Positions 12,336 to 15,513 of a stretch of DNA of 15,513 nt are shown here, piece after piece (positions within the stretch are counted from its first letter, which is position 1; each line of letters opens with the position of its first letter). The notes under the pieces are model-generated. The model was not told the origin of the DNA and did not search any database. It saw nothing but the letters and a program-made list of their open reading frames with translations. Made by a program: the position numbers and the translations under genes. The DNA is from Sulfurovaceae bacterium. Lineage in GTDB: Bacteria > Campylobacterota > Campylobacteria > Campylobacterales > Sulfurovaceae. The stretch covers positions 1 through 15,513 of the forward strand of contig JAOZOG010000040.1 in NCBI GenBank assembly GCA_029933395.1, in the 5' to 3' direction.

Positions 12336-13028
12336 ATGAAAATAGCTATTATGGGTGCAATGCCCGAAGAGATCGAACCGCTTCTTGCGCGCGTAGAGAA
12401 TGCAAGAGAGACGGTTTATGCCGCCAATACCTACTATGAAGCGGAATACAAAGGGAAAGAGGTGGTGATCGCCTACTCCAAAATCGGGAAGGTCTTTGCG
12501 TCATTGACGGCAGCGACACTGATCGAAAAGTTTGGGTGCGATATGCTGTTGTTCTCCGGTGTAGCGGGGGCGATCGACCCGGATCTAAAAGTGGGTGATT
12601 TGATCATTGCAGATGGGCTTTGTCAGCACGATCTCGATATCACGGCATTTGGGCATCCGCATGGCTATGTGCCGGAAGGAAAGGTCTGTATCCCAACCGA
12701 CCCCTACCTGCGTAAAGTAGCCAAGATAGTAGCGATTGAGAAGAATCTTCCGCTCAAGGAGGGGATTATCGCGACAGGCGATCAGTTTGTTGCCAATGTC
12801 GAGCGTAAGAGTTGGATTGCCAAAATCTTCGATGCCCATGCACTCGAGATGGAAGGGGCAGCAGTTGCCGTCGTCTGCAATGCGTTGGAAGTCCCCTTCT
12901 TTATCCTGCGTGCGATCAGTGACAGCGCGGATTTGGATGCCGGATTTGACTTTGATGCTTTCCTGGAGAGTTCGGCAAAGGTGAGTGCGGACTTCATTCT
13001 GGATATGGTCGAAGCGATTGAACAGTAG
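12336..13028 (+). CDS. mtnN: 5'-methylthioadenosine/S-adenosylhomocysteine nucleosidase (MTAN)
   Basis: This is a 230-aa cytosolic enzyme that splits adenine from methylthioadenosine, S-adenosylhomocysteine and, in Campylobacterota, 6-amino-6-deoxyfutalosine on the menaquinone route. The family residues are in place: Glu12 in AMPEE, the ribose-binding Met172-Glu173 in LEMEGAA, and the catalytic Asp196 in SDSAD; FSGVAGAI at 73-80 forms the phosphorylase-like core. The length is normal. In bacteria that make menaquinone by the futalosine pathway this one enzyme serves methyl recycling, quorum-signal precursor formation and quinone synthesis; that is inferred here from taxonomy. The 3' end overlaps the start region of the TtcA-like gene, so both are likely on one transcript from the -10 box at 12289. 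Confidence 0.93.
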   Translation: MKIAIMGAMPEEIEPLLARVENARETVYAANTYYEAEYKGKEVVIAYSKIGKVFASLTAATLIEKFGCDMLLFSGVAGAIDPDLKVGDLIIADGLCQHDLDITAFGHPHGYVPEGKVCIPTDPYLRKVAKIVAIEKNLPLKEGIIATGDQFVANVERKSWIAKIFDAHALEMEGAAVAVVCNALEVPFFILRAISDSADLDAGFDFDAFLESSAKVSADFILDMVEAIEQ

Positions 13029-13803
13029 AATCAAACCGGTTACCCTGAGCAAAAAAATACTCAGGATTGCCGGAAGAACCAACGCGCAGTTCAGGCTGAT
13101 CGGGGAGGGTGACCGTGTCCTAGTGGGCCTGAGTGGCGGCAAAGACTCACTGGCACTGGTCCACACACTCAAACATATCCAGCGCCATGCACCGTTCGAC
13201 TTCGAGTTTGAAGCGTGTACAATTCACTATGGAATGCCTGGAGAAGACTATACTTATCTTGAGCGGCACTGCAAAGAGCAGGGGATACCTCATACCGTTT
13301 ATGAGACGGGTATTTTCGATATCTCTCAGGACACGATCCGCGAAAACAGCTCTTTTTGTTCCTACTTTTCACGAATGCGACGCGGGGCGCTCTATACCTA
13401 TGCCGAGAAGGGAAACTTCAGCAAGATTGCACTGGGCCACCACTTCGACGATGCAGTGGAGAGTTTCTTTATGAATATGTTCTATAATGGAACAATGCGA
13501 TCGATGGCACCGATCTACAAGACAGGCAGGGGTTTTCATCTGATTCGTCCACTGATACAGGTCAGAGAGCGGCAGCTCCGGGCCTTTGCCGACGAGAACC
13601 GTCTCCAGACGATCGGTGATGAATCCTGCCCTGCGATGCTCAAAAATGTCAAACTCCCCCACGCCCGAGAGAAGACGAAGCGTTGGCTGGAGGAGATGGA
13701 GAGCGAAAACGAAAATCTTTTCAAAATGATCAACGCTTCGTTCAAGCATATTCATGATGATACCTTTCTTGACCCGGAGAGGTGGCGAAGGGATGATGTG
13801 TAG
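13018..13803 (+). CDS. TtcA-like PP-loop ATPase, tRNA 2-thiocytidine synthesis family
   Basis: This is a cytosolic adenylating enzyme of the TtcA family, which in E. coli thiolates C32 of some tRNAs. The PP-loop SGGKDS is at 39-44, GHHFDDAVESFFMNMFY at 140-156 and IRPLIQVRE at 176-184, all typical. E. coli TtcA holds an iron-sulphur cluster through a CXXC pair plus a later Cys. Here the pair region reads CSYFSRMRRG: Cys114 is kept but the second Cys is Phe117 (codon TTT); Cys204 (DESCPAM) may be the third ligand. The start is uncertain: TTG at 13018 (11-base overlap with mtnN, 261 aa) or GTG at 12985 (272 aa); no ATG lies between these and the PP-loop. The changed cysteine makes the exact reaction less sure than the family. 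Confidence 0.82.
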   Translation: MNSRIKPVTLSKKILRIAGRTNAQFRLIGEGDRVLVGLSGGKDSLALVHTLKHIQRHAPFDFEFEACTIHYGMPGEDYTYLERHCKEQGIPHTVYETGIFDISQDTIRENSSFCSYFSRMRRGALYTYAEKGNFSKIALGHHFDDAVESFFMNMFYNGTMRSMAPIYKTGRGFHLIRPLIQVRERQLRAFADENRLQTIGDESCPAMLKNVKLPHAREKTKRWLEEMESENENLFKMINASFKHIHDDTFLDPERWRRDDV

Positions 13804-13809
13804 AGGTTG

Positions 13810-13831
13810 TGATTTGGCTGCCGCCAAATCA
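13810..13831 (+). repeat. Perfect palindromic hairpin between ttcA-like gene and fbp
   Basis: TGATTTGGC (13810-13818) pairs with GCCAAATCA (13823-13831), a 9-bp stem with loop TGCC. No U run follows, so it is not a standard terminator. It could be a REP-like element, an RNA processing or stabilising stem, or a binding site. It begins 6 bases after the upstream stop. Confidence 0.5.
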
Positions 13832-13866
13832 AGATAAGGGTTGAAACCATATAAAGGAAGTCCAGC

Positions 13867-15513
13867 ATGATACAAAAAAACGATATCGATACGGTGACGG
13901 CTGAAAAGTTAAAATACCTAAGATTGCTTTCTCGCAGTTATCCGGATCGTGACAGTGCAGCAACAAGGATCATCAACCTTCAAGCTATTCTCAATCTGCC
14001 AAAAGGTACGGAGCATTTTCTTTCAGATATTCATGGTGAAGAGGAGTCCTTTTTTCATGTGCTCAAGAATGGTTCAGGTGTGATCAGGAAGAAGATCGAA
14101 GCGGTTTTTGGAGATGAGCTTGATGCCGAAGAGATGAAGCGGCTCGCAACACTGGTATACTATCCCGAAGAGGTGGTAGAGAGAAATCGCAAGAGAGAAG
14201 ATGCGGACATATTTTATGAACGTAGTCTCTATCGATTGATCAGATTGACAAAGACAGTTACTGCAAAATACACCCGAAAAAAGATCAGAAAAGCTCTTCC
14301 GAAAGCGTTCGTATATATTATCGAGGAGTTGTTGCATGATTATGACCAGGCCAGCAGCCTCTACTATACCGAGATCATCAGAAGTGCGATAGAGTTGGAT
14401 CGTGCAGGGGCGTTTATCGTGGCACTGGCAGAAGTGATCCAGCACTTCTCTGTCTCGCATCTGCATATTATTGGAGATATTTATGACAGGGGAGATGGTG
14501 CGGTACCGATTATGGATCGACTGGAGAGCTATCACTCTTTGGATATTCAGTGGGGAAACCACGATATTGTTTGGATGGGGGCTGCTTCCGGATCACTTGC
14601 GTGTATCGCCAATGCGATACGGGTATCACTTCGCTACGGTAACACTGAAACACTGGAAGAGGGATATGGAATCTCACTTCGTCCACTTGCCAATCTTGCA
14701 AACCGGTATTATGCCGATGATCCCTGCCATCGATTCCTTCCCAAGACAAGCAGCTCTCGAACCGGCTATACGGAAAAGGAACGTAAAGAACTCTCCATAA
14801 TGCATAAAGCGATTTCTATTATCCAGTTCAAACTGGAGGCGCAGCTGATCGAAAAAAATCCGCAGTGGGGCATGGAAGACCGTACAATCCTGGAGAAAAT
14901 CGATCTGAAAAAAGGAACGGTGGAGATTTCCGGAGTAGAGTATCCACTCAATGATACACACCTGCCAACACTCTCTTCCGAGAGCCCTTATGCCCTCAAC
15001 AGTGCAGAAGAGGAGGCGGTCGAACAACTCAAAAAGAGTTTCCTGAGGAGTGAAAAACTCCAAAGACATGTCAAGATGCTTTTCGACCGTGGCGCTGTCT
15101 ATACCCGCTATAACAACAATCTCCTCTATCACGGCTGCATACCGATGGATGAAAAAGGGGCATTTCTTTCGATCAAACTCGATGATCTCAACTATAAGGG
15201 AAGAGAACTTTTGGATAAATGCGATCTCTATGCCAGGAAGGGATTTTTTTCTCACAATCCAAAGAATCGAGAATTGGGACAAGGTGTAATGTGGTATCTT
15301 TGGGCCGGAAGAAACTCACCGTTGTTTGGCAAAGACAAAATGGCGACTTTTGAGAGCTATTTTATCGATGACAAGTCACTTTCCAAAGAAAAGAAGAATC
15401 CCTACTATGTATTTCGAAACAGTGAAGAGAGCTGTATCAAAATACTTAATGAGTTTGGACTCTATGGTAATGCAAAAATCATCAATGGCCATGTCCCGGT
15501 GAAAGTTAAAAAA
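13867..15513 (+). CDS. fbp: Fructose-1,6-bisphosphatase class III, 3' end cut by the window
   Basis: The frame runs open from ATG 13867 to the right edge, 549 codons without a stop. The product belongs to the metallophosphoesterase-type FBPase III family, which dephosphorylates fructose 1,6-bisphosphate in gluconeogenesis. Metal-binding motifs are FLSDIHGE (D54, H56), GDIYDRG at 203-209 and GNHD at 230-233, and the family-specific ALA-like stretch ASGSLACIANAIRVSLRYGN follows. Typical members are about 640-670 aa, so roughly 100 residues, including the end of the IINGHVPVK block visible at the edge, lie outside. AAAGGAAG at 13853-13860 is the ribosome site, 6 bases before the ATG. No own -10 box was found, so it may be read with the mtnN-ttcA unit. 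This class is best known from Firmicutes and Bacteroidetes. Confidence 0.92.
   Translation, partial: MIQKNDIDTVTAEKLKYLRLLSRSYPDRDSAATRIINLQAILNLPKGTEHFLSDIHGEEESFFHVLKNGSGVIRKKIEAVFGDELDAEEMKRLATLVYYPEEVVERNRKREDADIFYERSLYRLIRLTKTVTAKYTRKKIRKALPKAFVYIIEELLHDYDQASSLYYTEIIRSAIELDRAGAFIVALAEVIQHFSVSHLHIIGDIYDRGDGAVPIMDRLESYHSLDIQWGNHDIVWMGAASGSLACIANAIRVSLRYGNTETLEEGYGISLRPLANLANRYYADDPCHRFLPKTSSSRTGYTEKERKELSIMHKAISIIQFKLEAQLIEKNPQWGMEDRTILEKIDLKKGTVEISGVEYPLNDTHLPTLSSESPYALNSAEEEAVEQLKKSFLRSEKLQRHVKMLFDRGAVYTRYNNNLLYHGCIPMDEKGAFLSIKLDDLNYKGRELLDKCDLYARKGFFSHNPKNRELGQGVMWYLWAGRNSPLFGKDKMATFESYFIDDKSLSKEKKNPYYVFRNSEESCIKILNEFGLYGNAKIINGHVPVKVKK

Noticed and set aside
1..15513. CRISPR array, tRNA, rRNA or complete insertion sequence
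   Set aside because: No regularly spaced repeats, no cloverleaf-like stretch with a T-loop consensus, no rRNA-like sequence and no transposase frame were seen on either strand.

Overview
The window looks like a chromosomal segment of a Campylobacterota (Epsilonproteobacteria) bacterium, probably a Sulfurovum- or Sulfurimonas-like chemolithotroph. This is inferred from protein flavour, AT-rich intergenic DNA, many promoters with a clear TATAAT-like -10 box but no obvious -35, and the gene set (TIGR02757 protein, SlyD with a short Cys/His tail, a TtcA-like protein, MTAN, many small exported proteins). No species can be fixed from the sequence alone.

Layout. (1) Bases 1-2028 are accessory. The last codons of what looks like a type IIG (Eco57I-like) restriction-modification enzyme run through a 4-nt overlap into a zeta-toxin-like P-loop kinase. 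That gene runs through another 4-nt overlap into a 72-aa partner protein. A Tat-exported, lipobox-bearing metallo-beta-lactamase-fold protein of the ComEC/Rec2 type follows. A 21-bp exact copy of the 5' coding sequence of the 72-aa gene reappears 1.3 kb downstream, on the far side of the MBL gene, which suggests duplication and decay or insertion. (2) Bases 2029-6647 hold a MASE1-GGDEF diguanylate cyclase (-), a TIGR02757/DUF2400 protein (+), a small periplasmic cytochrome c with a C-terminal CXXCH (-), and a Wzi-family outer-membrane beta-barrel (-). (3) Bases 6648-9118 hold a Tas-like aldo/keto reductase (-) divergent from an unrecognised lipoprotein (+), then the SlyD peptidyl-prolyl isomerase with two tandem terminator-like hairpins. 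(4) Bases 9119-11830 hold a KefB-type CPA2 antiporter with an NAD-binding RCK domain and fabD, closed by three small hairpins shared with a convergent small exported protein. (5) Bases 12336-15513 hold MTA/SAH nucleosidase, an overlapping TtcA-like PP-loop ATPase lacking one of the canonical iron-sulphur cysteines, and a class III fructose-1,6-bisphosphatase that runs off the right edge.

Most genes right of 2029 are single-gene or two-gene transcription units doing housekeeping work: fatty acid initiation, methyl-cycle or menaquinone salvage, tRNA thiolation, ion homeostasis and gluconeogenesis. The left 2 kb is the place to look for something less described: a kinase and small-protein pair translationally coupled to a restriction-modification gene. 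No CRISPR array, tRNA, rRNA or intact insertion sequence was seen. No gene-free stretch exceeds 300 bases; the largest gaps (about 190 bases before 12336, 187 bases at 4794-4980, 182 bases at 6466-6647) hold promoters and weak hairpins.
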